Shown here: positions 5,837 through 12,964 of the stretch, in pieces
How positions within the stretch are numbered: position 1 is the first letter of the stretch
How the letters are laid out: every line of letters begins with the position of its first letter
Assembly (NCBI GenBank): GCA_046759305.1
Contig: JBHIBY010000062.1
Coordinates: forward strand, 1 to 13,685
Origin: JADFRG01 sp046759305
Lineage (GTDB): Bacteria; Chloroflexota; Anaerolineae; Anaerolineales; E44-bin32
Length of the DNA stretch: 13,685 nt
Direction of reading: 5' to 3'
Made by a program: the position numbers and the translations under genes
The notes under the pieces: model-generated
Databases searched by the model: none
The model's input: only the letters and a program-made list of their open reading frames with translations
Told to the model about the DNA's origin: nothing

Positions 5837-6976
5837 TTGTACAGCTTCATCGTGCGCCGGATCATAAGAGGCGTCATCGCGCTTCTCGCATTCCAGTTCC
5901 TGCTGTTCGCGCTCATTCACTCCCTTCCGGGAGACTTTGCCTCTATCGCGGGTGGCTTCGCAGGCACGGGAGCCAGAGCCGTCATGCAGCGTCAACTTGG
6001 GCTCGATCAGCCCCTGCTTCAACAGTATCTGACCTGGATCAAGGGATCCCTCCAGCTGGACTTCGGGCAGTCGTTCCTTTATCAAGAAAACGTTTCTGGG
6101 ATCCTGCTGGACCGTGCGCCCCGCACACTGCTGCTTTTTCTCTCCGCGGCGGCGCTTTCCTATGTGCTCGGAATCTGGCTCGGCAAAGTGGTTGCTTGGC
6201 GCCGCGGAGGCCTGTTCGAGTTTGGCACGCTGAGCGTTGGATTAGCGGCTCACACGAGCTTCGCGCCCTGGCTGGCGTTTCTCGGCCTCGGCATCTTTGC
6301 TTGGAACCTGGGTTGGCTGCCCTATCAGCATTTCATCAACTTCAACGTGTGGTTAGGAACTGAAATCTCGGTGGATGAAATCCTGCTACGAATGTTGCTT
6401 ACTGGCATAGCATTATTTGGCGTCCTGTTTCTGTCACGGTTGATCTCAAGCAGATTCACCGGTCGACGACGAGCGATCGGCGCAGGCTTTTTCCTGCTGG
6501 GTGTTCTCATTGCCATCACCCTGTGGCAGCGCTCAGGCCATTCGGCACTGGCAGTCGACGTGCTCAAGCACCTGACACTGCCACTGGGAACCGTAGTGCT
6601 GCTCTCGTTCGGAGAGACGATGATGACCATGCGTGCCACGATGCTGGAAACGATCGGAGAGGACCACGTCGAAGCCGCCCGCGCCAAGGGTCTACCAGAT
6701 AAGGCCATACGCGATCGACACGTTGCGCGCATTGCGATGCTGCCGGTCCTCACCCGCATCCTTTTGAGTTTGCCCTTCGTTCTAGTCGGAAGCCTGGTGA
6801 TCGAACGCGTATTCTTCTGGCGTGCAATGGGGCAAGTGGTCTTCAACGCTGTCGAATTCCAGGACCTGCCGCTCATCGTTGGCGTCCTGACAATGATCGG
6901 GCTGATTACGCTGTTGGCCCATATCATCCTCGATGTGCTCTACGTAGCGTTGGATCCGAGGCTGCGCTATGTATGA
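5837..6976 (+). CDS. ABC transporter permease, DppB/OppB type
   Basis: The product has 379 residues. This is the first of the two inner-membrane subunits of a peptide/nickel-type importer. The start is TTG at 5837, with AGGAGA at 5825-5830. The N-terminal R-R-I-I-R-G-V then hydrophobic segment, LPGDF at 30-34 and LGLDQPLLQQYLTWIKG around 54-70 are typical of the family. The EAA loop that contacts the ATPase is EAARAKGLPDKAIRDRH at 279-295, and the protein ends D-P-R-L-R-Y-V. It is longer than the usual 310-340 residues. An insertion around 175-232 carries two extra hydrophobic segments (about 186-200 and 213-230) between the middle membrane helices. The stop overlaps the next permease by 8 nt, so the two are translated together. 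Confidence 0.93.
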   Translation: MYSFIVRRIIRGVIALLAFQFLLFALIHSLPGDFASIAGGFAGTGARAVMQRQLGLDQPLLQQYLTWIKGSLQLDFGQSFLYQENVSGILLDRAPRTLLLFLSAAALSYVLGIWLGKVVAWRRGGLFEFGTLSVGLAAHTSFAPWLAFLGLGIFAWNLGWLPYQHFINFNVWLGTEISVDEILLRMLLTGIALFGVLFLSRLISSRFTGRRRAIGAGFFLLGVLIAITLWQRSGHSALAVDVLKHLTLPLGTVVLLSFGETMMTMRATMLETIGEDHVEAARAKGLPDKAIRDRHVARIAMLPVLTRILLSLPFVLVGSLVIERVFFWRAMGQVVFNAVEFQDLPLIVGVLTMIGLITLLAHIILDVLYVALDPRLRYV

Positions 6977-7886
6977 AGCGTCGGTACCGATCCAAGTACC
7001 CTCAAAGCCACGAAGTCAATCGTGGCGAGTCTTCCGCTCCCATCGCTATGGCATGCTCGGCCTGGCCATGATTGTGGTCTTCGGAGCGATGGCGATGAGC
7101 CATCCACTGCTGATGTCGACGGTGTGGGACCGAGCTCGTTATGACCCAATCGTCGGTTTCGATTCCACTTACTTTCCGCACCCAAGCGCCCCTTCTCTCA
7201 CGCATCCGCTGGGCACCGACAACTACGGTCGAGACGTGATGAGCCAATTGCTGTACGGCGCTCGCGTCTCGTTCGGAGTAGGACTTGTCGCGGGTGTGGT
7301 CGCGGCCGCTATCTCCACCTTAAATGGAGCGCTCGCGGGCTACTTCGGCGGTTGGGTCGATCACCTTTTAATGGGTTTAGCAGATGTAATGGTGCTGCTC
7401 CCTGCACCGGTGGTCTTGCTGATCTTCGGGCTGTTGGTACGCATGGAGTGGCCGGTGATGGGTGTGCTCTATGGATTTCTAACCGGCGCCGGCGCTTTGG
7501 CGATCATTGTCAAGTCTCATACACTGACAATACGGGAAAAGCCATTTGTAGAAGCTGCTCAAGCGGTGGGCGGGGGCGACCGCCACATACTCCGCAATCA
7601 TCTGCTACCGGGCCTTCTCCCTCTGACCGCGGTCAACTTCTTCTTTACGGTTGTGGGTGCCGTACTCACGGAATCCTTGCTTTCGTTCTTCCACCGCACT
7701 CAGGTCGACCTGAGCTGGGGGACGATGATATGGATCGGTCAGGAGACCTTTCGAGCCTTCACCATTGACGGCCAGTGGCATGCTATCCTCGCGCCCGCGC
7801 TGGCGATCATGCTGTTCTGCAGTGCCTTCTACATGGTGGGCCGAGCGCTCGACGATGTCCTGAATCCACGCCTTCGGCGCCGATAA
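6969..7886 (+). CDS. ABC transporter permease, DppC/OppC type
   Basis: The product has 305 residues. This is the second permease of the same importer. The N-terminal membrane helix is at about 29-46. The periplasmic LGTDNYGRDV at 81-90 is the hallmark L-G-T-D-x-x-G-R-D-V of DppC/OppC. The EAA loop is EAAQAVGGGDRHILRNHLLP at 195-214, and the end, D-D-V-L-N-P-R-L-R-R-R, is typical. The ATG lies inside the end of the preceding gene (8-nt overlap), a sign of coupled translation. Neither the ATPase subunits nor a solute-binding protein is encoded beside the pair: the genes on both sides are on the minus strand. The substrate is unknown. Confidence 0.94.
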   Translation: MYEASVPIQVPSKPRSQSWRVFRSHRYGMLGLAMIVVFGAMAMSHPLLMSTVWDRARYDPIVGFDSTYFPHPSAPSLTHPLGTDNYGRDVMSQLLYGARVSFGVGLVAGVVAAAISTLNGALAGYFGGWVDHLLMGLADVMVLLPAPVVLLIFGLLVRMEWPVMGVLYGFLTGAGALAIIVKSHTLTIREKPFVEAAQAVGGGDRHILRNHLLPGLLPLTAVNFFFTVVGAVLTESLLSFFHRTQVDLSWGTMIWIGQETFRAFTIDGQWHAILAPALAIMLFCSAFYMVGRALDDVLNPRLRRR

Positions 7887-7931
7887 TTTCCCCTTAAATT
7901 CAAAGAGCTGGACAAGTTTCCTGGCTGAAGG

Positions 7932-7946
7932 TTCCGTTGTGCGGAA
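7932..7946. terminator. Weak hairpin between convergent genes
   Basis: TTCCG at 7932-7936 and CGGAA at 7942-7946 form a 5-bp stem with a 5-nt loop, followed by TTTG. It is the only hairpin found in the 68-nt gap between the permease stop and the roadblock gene stop. It is too short to be a confident intrinsic terminator. Confidence 0.3.
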
Positions 7947-7954
7947 TTTGGAGG

Positions 7955-8347
7955 CTAGCTGACCACGAAGCTCTTGTTCAAAACCTGCAGAACTTCGGGT
8001 ACCCAGCGAGTGAGTGATGCGAAGGTGGCCTGAGCTGGAACTTCGGGGCCAAGCCCAATTGCCAGAACGCGATCGTGGCTCAAGATCACGCTGAGCATTT
8101 GTCGATTCGATCCGGCAATGCTGGTATACCGCATTTGGCCGCCTTCAATTTCGTCGAGTACTCGCTCGGCCATAATGATGGAGGCGGCCGTCATTCCAGA
8201 TATTCGATCCTGGCCAACAACGGGCGATTCGGGGATGCACGCAACAATCAATCCATCACTGTCGACCAGTGCTACCCAGTCGGGATCGGGTAATTCATCG
8301 GCCATTTGGCCGAGGACTTCTAGTAGCTCTGACTGCCTAGTTCCCAT
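7955..8347 (-). CDS. Roadblock/LC7-domain protein
   Basis: The product has 130 residues: one roadblock/LC7 domain covering almost the whole protein. Such proteins dimerise and, as with MglB, commonly act as partners or regulators of small GTPases. The pattern W-V-A-L-V-D-S-D-G-L-I-V-A at 24-36, the helix beginning D-R-I-S-G-M-T-A-A around 47-55, I-x-G-S-N-R-Q-M-L-S-V-I-L-S near 77-90, and V-L-A-I-G-L-G-P at 94-101 fit the family. No small GTPase (MglA-like) is encoded in this window, so the partner is unknown. The ATG at 8347 has only a distant GAGGTAA upstream, and the start is therefore less certain. It is divergent from the SPFH pair across 117 nt. Confidence 0.78.
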   Translation of the reverse strand: MGTRQSELLEVLGQMADELPDPDWVALVDSDGLIVACIPESPVVGQDRISGMTAASIIMAERVLDEIEGGQMRYTSIAGSNRQMLSVILSHDRVLAIGLGPEVPAQATFASLTRWVPEVLQVLNKSFVVS

Positions 8348-8426
8348 TGCGATTGAAGCTTACCTCAGTGGAAAGTCACAGTGTCCTTAGAGTATCCTTT
8401 CAAGCTTCGCAAAGCAATACCAGAAT

Positions 8427-8455
8427 TTGGCTGCCTCTATCGATTGAGCTAAAAT
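8427..8455 (+). promoter_or_regulatory. Promoter giving a leaderless or near-leaderless SPFH mRNA
   Basis: TTGGCT at 8427-8432 and TAAAAT at 8450-8455 are separated by exactly 17 nt, with four of six and five of six positions matching consensus. The predicted start point, near 8461-8463, is only 2-4 nt before the ATG at 8465. No Shine-Dalgarno precedes that ATG. Confidence 0.55.
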
Positions 8456-8464
8456 CCCGGCTCG

Positions 8465-9751
8465 ATGAACCGCAGAACGCGTTTCCGCCGCAGGGGATCT
8501 CGACAAAGCATCGCAATGTTCTTGGCCGCGGTCGGATATCTTTTGCTCCTGCTCGCCGTTGCTGGCAGCGTTGGAGAAGCATTCAGGCTGACAAGCGGCA
8601 GTATCCTCTTTGCACTTCTGGCGTTGCTCCCCACTCTCGCCCTGATCTCCCAATTCGTGCTACCGGTTCGTGAACGAAACGGTCGCAGATCTGTTGTCGG
8701 CCGCTTATTCAATTACCTGCTTGGAGAGCGTGGCACTGTTACGTTCGTTCGCGACGGCGAACCCCAAGCGGCAAGAGATGAAAGGGCTCTGCGCGGCGCA
8801 GGCGTAATCTGGGTGGACCATTTGAGCGCCGCTCTTCTCCGCACGGATACCGCGATGACCCGCATCGTGGGACCAGGTGGCCTGGCCTTCACTGAGCCAG
8901 GCGAATGGCTCGCGGAGGGTTTTGATCTTCGTCGTCAAAAACGATCGGTCCCTGGTTCAATTCCACCAGCTGGCTTGCCCGCCACAGCGGATGAGGTCAG
9001 CGCAATGGCGCTCACCCTAGACGGCATTCCGGTCTCAGCTTCGCTATCGATCACGTTCGTGCTCGAGCGCCGGACGCCCGTGGAAAGCAGCGATGTAGCG
9101 GATGCGCCTCCGATTGTCCCGTCGATCGGGTCCTTGCAGGCCGCCGCTTACGGCAAGATGGTTTCCGACGAGCAGGATTGGTCATGGAGCGAAATTCCGC
9201 TTCGATTGGTTGTTGAGCTTTGGCGAGACGAAGTCAAAGATCGGAATCTCGATGAATTCCTGGCCGATTACTCCAGTGTTATTGCCGGAATTGAGGCTGC
9301 GATCCTCGCCCGCCTGACTCAGGAATCAAGCGAATCAGATCTGAGGCTTATCCAGGAACGCGGTATCCGCATTCTGGACATCTCGATCTCTGACCTGCAG
9401 ATTCCCGGAGCGATTCAGGCTGAGCAGTTGCAGGCGTGGTTCGATGGCTGGGCAGGTCCGGTCCGAAAACAGCTGGATGAGGCAGTGGATATGGTGCGTG
9501 AGGCAGGTATTCGTGGGGAAGCCAGCGCCAGCATGATGCTCATCGAGCGACTGACCCATAAAATGAGCCAGCAGCTTCAGCTCGATCACTCGCTATCGCA
9601 ACGAGATGCCACCATTTTGATACTGGAGGATGCGGCCCAGCTTTGTGCCGACGTACCTCGACTTTCGTCTCTCTCCACTCAAGTGCGCGAGGTGCTCGAA
9701 CAAGCCAAAGCGAGGGACTCTGAGTGCTTGGAATCGGAGGGTAAGCGATGA
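8465..9751 (+). CDS. Membrane protein with divergent SPFH/band-7-like domain, first of a pair
   Basis: The product has 428 residues. A basic N-terminus is followed by two membrane helices (about 16-37 and 46-67) and a large soluble part. The region around 133-200 has the SPFH (stomatin/prohibitin/flotillin/HflK) core pattern: I-V-G-P-G-G-L-A-F at 134-142 and, after a spacer, L-T-L-D-G-I-P-V-S-A-S-L-S-I-T-F. The stretch I-L-D-I-S-I-S-D-L-Q-I-P-G around 300-312 resembles the end of an SPFH domain. A helical C-terminal third follows (QLDEAVDMVREAG... onward). SPFH proteins form ring or cage assemblies in membranes. The exact role here is unknown. Its last codon overlaps the ATG of its paralogue by 4 nt (ATGA). 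The fold call is from pattern, not from a profile search. Confidence 0.66.
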   Translation: MNRRTRFRRRGSRQSIAMFLAAVGYLLLLLAVAGSVGEAFRLTSGSILFALLALLPTLALISQFVLPVRERNGRRSVVGRLFNYLLGERGTVTFVRDGEPQAARDERALRGAGVIWVDHLSAALLRTDTAMTRIVGPGGLAFTEPGEWLAEGFDLRRQKRSVPGSIPPAGLPATADEVSAMALTLDGIPVSASLSITFVLERRTPVESSDVADAPPIVPSIGSLQAAAYGKMVSDEQDWSWSEIPLRLVVELWRDEVKDRNLDEFLADYSSVIAGIEAAILARLTQESSESDLRLIQERGIRILDISISDLQIPGAIQAEQLQAWFDGWAGPVRKQLDEAVDMVREAGIRGEASASMMLIERLTHKMSQQLQLDHSLSQRDATILILEDAAQLCADVPRLSSLSTQVREVLEQAKARDSECLESEGKR

Positions 9752-11151
9752 GCCACATGGCAGACGTCCATGTCGGTGGTGGGGCCAGGTTCTCACTCTC
9801 AAATCTGCTTTTGGATCGCGGTCGAGCCGGCAGCCGGTTGCGATTGGTCACCGTCCTGGCAGCGTTCGGTTTGTATTGGTTGGCTGTGGCATTCATCGGC
9901 AATTTCCCGTCCATGGTCCCTGAAGATACTTTGGCCGAATTGCCCGTGGTATCGGAGATCTTTCTGGAGGTCTTCACTTCCTTCTTCAGCCCGCACGTAC
10001 TGATATTCGTACTTCCAGTGTTCCTGGCCATCTTGCTTTCTTTTCACCTTGGAGCCCGCTATCTAGCAGATTTATTCGAGCTTGAATCAACGAGCATCGC
10101 CTATCGTTACCTATTGGGTTCCGTCTTGGGGCTTCGGTATCCGCATCTAATGATCGATTCCGGGGATGTGGCAAACCTCGATCAGCAAAATCCGCTGCTT
10201 CGCATCGGTGGGCCGGGTTATCTGAAGCTGCACCTTGGTTTTGCTGCTGTTTTCGAGACCATGGAGGGACAACCGCGCATTTACGGCCCCAGCGCCGGTC
10301 ACTCTCGATACTTCGTCCAGGGCTTTGAGCGCCTTAGGGACGTGATCGATCTGAGGGATCAGCTGAGGGAGATGGATGAGATTCGCACCGTCACAAAGGA
10401 CGGAATTATCGTTCATGCGCGGGACGTTCAGATCGTTTTCCGCGCGTTCAGTTCGTACCGCCGTAATGACGATGGCACGTATCAAGCAGATCCCCGAAGC
10501 TTGCTGAATCTGGCCTACGGCGGAATCGCTGATGAGGCGGGCCTGCCGCGTTGGACTGAAACGCTTCCAGCCATCGCGCTACGCGAGCTTAAGAACTACG
10601 TCGCGGCCCGCACGCTCGAGGAGTTCCTGGCTCTACCGAGCGACAATGGCCAGAATTCGATGCAGGTGCATATACCTCGCCGTGAACTCACCGCCAGCTT
10701 CCACACTCAGGAAAGAAAGCAGCGCCTGCGGGACCTCGGTTTGGAGCTGGTTTGGGTAGGGGTGGGTACATGGGAAGTTCGAGATGATCAGATCCCTTCA
10801 AGCGAGTTAGAGATCGCTGCTGGTCAGACTCTGACAGGTGTGGCCAGAGACGACGCCCGCGCACGCAGGCTGCGATCACCAGATCATCTCGGCCGCGCAC
10901 GACAACTTCGGGAGTTCGCGCTTCAACGAGAGGTGATTGCGGAGCTAATCGGCGCATGGAATGAGGGTCAGCAACGAGACCGCAATCAGTGTTTTGAGCT
11001 GCTCGATCGGTTGCGTCGCAGGCTTCTCGATCTCCAGGTTCGTATCGAGGCTGCCCAGAGGCTAGACGCCGGTAGTTACGAGCTGCCAGACCGACACCTG
11101 GAAACTCTGGCACATTTGGAAGCGCTGGCGGATCGATCCCTCTCTGGTTAG
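9748..11151 (+). CDS. Membrane protein with divergent SPFH/band-7-like domain, second of a pair
   Basis: The product has 467 residues with the same layout as its upstream neighbour: two N-terminal membrane helices (about 31-51 and 82-100), a band-7-like core, and a long charged helical tail. Matching landmarks are L-L-R-I-G-G-P-G at 150-157 with a following F-A-A-V-F-E-T (165-171), against L-R-G-A-G and S-A-A-L-L-R-T in the neighbour. T-V-T-K-D-G-I-I-V-H-A-R-D-V-Q-I-V-F at 214-231 corresponds to its L-T-L-D-G-I-P-V stretch. T-L-E-E-F-L-A near 290-300 resembles N-L-D-E-F-L-A. The two therefore look like paralogues forming a hetero-oligomer, by analogy with HflK/HflC, although no FtsH protease is nearby. 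The ATGA overlap suggests coupled, roughly equal translation. A decayed copy of its 3' end follows the stop. Confidence 0.66.
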   Translation: MSHMADVHVGGGARFSLSNLLLDRGRAGSRLRLVTVLAAFGLYWLAVAFIGNFPSMVPEDTLAELPVVSEIFLEVFTSFFSPHVLIFVLPVFLAILLSFHLGARYLADLFELESTSIAYRYLLGSVLGLRYPHLMIDSGDVANLDQQNPLLRIGGPGYLKLHLGFAAVFETMEGQPRIYGPSAGHSRYFVQGFERLRDVIDLRDQLREMDEIRTVTKDGIIVHARDVQIVFRAFSSYRRNDDGTYQADPRSLLNLAYGGIADEAGLPRWTETLPAIALRELKNYVAARTLEEFLALPSDNGQNSMQVHIPRRELTASFHTQERKQRLRDLGLELVWVGVGTWEVRDDQIPSSELEIAAGQTLTGVARDDARARRLRSPDHLGRARQLREFALQREVIAELIGAWNEGQQRDRNQCFELLDRLRRRLLDLQVRIEAAQRLDAGSYELPDRHLETLAHLEALADRSLSG

Positions 11152-11157
11152 CCTCCC

Positions 11158-11240
11158 GAAGCTGCCTAAAAGTCGGACCACGGGAGTTGCGAACTGCCAG
11201 AATGACACCAGGAATCTTTGGCACCACTGACGGAGCGCTC
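11158..11240 (+). pseudogene. Decayed duplicate of the 3' end of the second SPFH gene
   Basis: From 11158 the sequence repeats the coding region starting at 11047, offset by 111 nt (37 codons, in frame). By hand alignment about 50 of the first 68 positions are identical. The gene reads E-A-A-Q-R-L-D-A-G-S-Y-E-L-P-D-R-H-L-E-T-L-A; the copy reads E-A-A-stop-K-S-D-H-G-S-C-E-L-P-E-stop-H-Q-E-S-L-A. A 2-nt insertion follows near 11228. The copy lies after the TAG stop at 11149-11151 and no longer codes. Either a tandem duplication decayed, or the gene once had a C-terminal repeat now cut off by the stop. Confidence 0.75.
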
Positions 11241-11318
11241 CACTTCTGCTTCGCTACATGAAGCCGCATACACTGAAAATCTCGCCCACTAAGATGAGGA
11301 ACTCAGCCTCAAACGGAT

Positions 11319-12218
11319 ATGACTGAATCCCATTGGCTGCAGATCCTTCCGGACGTTGAAGCCGCCCTTGCGGATAATCATCCTGTGGTGGCACTCGAAT
11401 CAGCGGTAATCACCCACGGCCTTCCTCGCCCTATCAATTTGGAGCTGGCGCGCCGAATGGAGGCTGAGGTAATAAAGGCAGGTGCTGTTCCGGCAATCAC
11501 TGCTGTGCTGCACGGCATCGCAAAGGTGGGACTGACTCCTGAGGAACTTGAAAATCTCTCGCTCGACGAGCAGTCCGTCAAGATCAGCCGCCGGGATTTT
11601 GGTTGGGTAAAAGCGGCTGGTCGCTCGGGAGGCACCACTGTAGCTGCTGCGTTGATGATGGCCAGGTCGGAGGGAATCCCAGTCTTTGCAACGGGAGGCA
11701 TCGGTGGAGTACACCGCGGTGGCGGGATGGACGTCTCTGCCGATCTGCCCGAGCTAGCTAAAACGCGTGTTGCGGTTGTGTGCTCCGGCGCCAAAGCAAT
11801 TCTGGATTTGCCACGCACTATTGAATGGCTGGAGACCTCGGGCGTTCCCGTGATTGGATATCAGACCGATGAATTCCCTGGCTTCTATAGCAGGGAGAGT
11901 GGGCTGCCCATCAGCGCGCGTGTCGAATCGCCGACCGAGGTAGCAGAGATCTTGCGCGCACATTGGGAAGTACCGTCGGCCGGTGGCCTGGTGATTGGAG
12001 TTCCTTGTCCAGTGTCGGATGCCATAGATCTTAATGACATAGAGGAGGCCATTCGGCAGGCCGAAACGGAGGCGCAGGGGGTGAGCGGTGCCGAGCTAAC
12101 GCCATTCTTGCTGTCGAGGATGTCCGAGTTTACCGGCGGCCGATCCTTGGGAGCCAACCTTGCGCTCCTGCGTAACAATGCGCAGGTTGCGGCTGGCATC
12201 GCGGTTGCTTTGGCGTGA
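11319..12218 (+). CDS. psuG: Pseudouridine-5'-phosphate glycosidase
   Basis: The product has 299 residues, full length for the family. PsuG cleaves the C-C glycosidic bond of pseudouridine 5'-phosphate to give uracil and ribose 5-phosphate in the cytosol, a step in recycling pseudouridine from RNA. Hallmarks are VALES with E27, ITHGLPRP at 31-38, VKISRRDFG with K88, FATGGIGGVHRG at 123-134 with metal-site D138, SGAKAILD with the catalytic Schiff-base lysine K159, and GANLALLRNNA at 278-288. Key residues therefore appear intact. The start at 11319 agrees in length with known family members, but the only purine-rich site (GAGGA) is about 20 nt upstream. No pseudouridine kinase (psuK) or transporter is beside it, so the supply of the phosphorylated substrate must come from elsewhere. 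Confidence 0.96.
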   Translation: MTESHWLQILPDVEAALADNHPVVALESAVITHGLPRPINLELARRMEAEVIKAGAVPAITAVLHGIAKVGLTPEELENLSLDEQSVKISRRDFGWVKAAGRSGGTTVAAALMMARSEGIPVFATGGIGGVHRGGGMDVSADLPELAKTRVAVVCSGAKAILDLPRTIEWLETSGVPVIGYQTDEFPGFYSRESGLPISARVESPTEVAEILRAHWEVPSAGGLVIGVPCPVSDAIDLNDIEEAIRQAETEAQGVSGAELTPFLLSRMSEFTGGRSLGANLALLRNNAQVAAGIAVALA

Positions 12219-12317
12219 CCTCGCAGGCCGCGCATACAGCTAGGGGACGCTTCGTAAGCTCAGTGGTCAGCCCGTTCTCAGCGATAAAATGGCTAAAAAG
12301 TGGTGCGAGAACGTGTA

Positions 12318-12326
12318 TGTTAGAAT
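12318..12326 (+). promoter_or_regulatory. Extended -10 promoter of the DUF151 nuclease gene
   Basis: TGTTAGAAT combines the TGn extension with a -10 hexamer matching five of six consensus positions. No convincing -35 is present, as is usual for extended -10 promoters. The start point would be near 12333, giving a leader of about 17 nt with a weak GAGAAAGA ribosome site before the ATG at 12350. An inverted repeat (GTTCTC 12274-12279, GAGAAC 12307-12312) lies just upstream. Confidence 0.4.
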
Positions 12327-12349
12327 GGCTCACCTTGTGAGAAAGACTG

Positions 12350-12871
12350 ATGGTCGAAGTAACAATCGATAGCATTCGAGTCAGCCTCATGTCGCAGCAC
12401 CGAATCGTGATTCTGAAGGACGTCGATTCGGATCGCTTCCTTCCCATTTGGATCGGCCCATACGAAGCCGAGGCCATTACCGTCAGTCTCCAACAATTGG
12501 AAGTTTCACGCCCGCTGACACATGATCTTCTCCGCAATGTCTTGCAGACCCTGGGCGCTGAAATTCAACAGATAAATATTACCGAGCTAAAGGACGACGT
12601 CTTCTTCGCACGCATTATGATGACGGTGAATGGGCAGGAGATGGAAATCGACTCCCGGCCCTCCGATGCGTTGGCGCTTTCCGTTCGAGCCCATGTCCCT
12701 GTTTATGTGTCTGAAGACGTCATGCAGGAAGCCGCCTCCGTTCCGGAGGATGAGCTCGAATCGGAGGACCTTGGGGAAGGTGGAGAAGAGCGGCTGGAGA
12801 TCTTCAAAGACTTTGTCGAGACGCTCGATCTGGACGACCTGGAATCTCAAGGGGGGAATTCGGAGGAATAG
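12350..12871 (+). CDS. Bifunctional nuclease family protein (DUF151)
   Basis: The product has 173 residues. The DUF151/bifunctional nuclease domain covers residues 1-125: LPIWIGPYEAEAI at 31-43, RPLTHDLL at 54-61, a central F-F-A-R-I, and the hallmark DSRPSDALAL at 101-110, followed by V-P-V-Y-V. Plant members cut DNA and RNA; bacterial members are mostly uncharacterised. After the domain comes an acidic linker (131-146), then E-E-R-L-E-I-F-K-D-F-V-E-T-L-D at 146-160 and an acidic end. No UVR motif, sometimes attached in this family, is seen. The C-terminal peptide resembles that of the small membrane protein at 4445-4630. The gene is followed after 93 nt by dnaB, with a hairpin in between. 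Confidence 0.92.
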   Translation: MVEVTIDSIRVSLMSQHRIVILKDVDSDRFLPIWIGPYEAEAITVSLQQLEVSRPLTHDLLRNVLQTLGAEIQQINITELKDDVFFARIMMTVNGQEMEIDSRPSDALALSVRAHVPVYVSEDVMQEAASVPEDELESEDLGEGGEERLEIFKDFVETLDLDDLESQGGNSEE

Positions 12872-12929
12872 GCCAAACCGCGCTGACCTCCTTCCCAATG
12901 CGCATTCCCAACCAAGGTAAAGTACCAAG

Positions 12930-12951
12930 CGGCGGACTCCCCCGCCGGTTT
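12930..12951 (+). terminator. Short GC-rich terminator-like hairpin before dnaB
   Basis: CGGCGG at 12930-12935 and CCGCCG at 12942-12947 form a 6-bp stem with a 6-nt loop, then GTTTTC. The T-tract is short. It lies between the nuclease stop and the dnaB start, so it may reduce read-through into dnaB, or be part of dnaB's leader. Confidence 0.42.
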
Positions 12952-12964
12952 TCAGGTTAGTGAT

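Noticed and set aside
7955..11151. A single gene system joining the roadblock protein with the SPFH pair
   Set aside because: They are divergent with separate start regions, and no GTPase is present. Only conservation across genomes could support a link.
10688..11269. A 193-codon minus-strand open frame
   Set aside because: It lies antisense to the SPFH gene and its decayed duplicate, has no family resemblance, and mirrors the coding frame's composition.
1149..12253. An 11-nt match (GGGGACGCTTC) between 1149-1159 and 12243-12253
   Set aside because: Around twenty exact 11-mer matches are expected by chance in a window of this length, and the flanks do not align.
12274..12312. LexA-type operator before the DUF151 gene
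   Set aside because: GTTCTC and GAGAAC are 27 nt apart, unlike the compact spacing of known LexA boxes.
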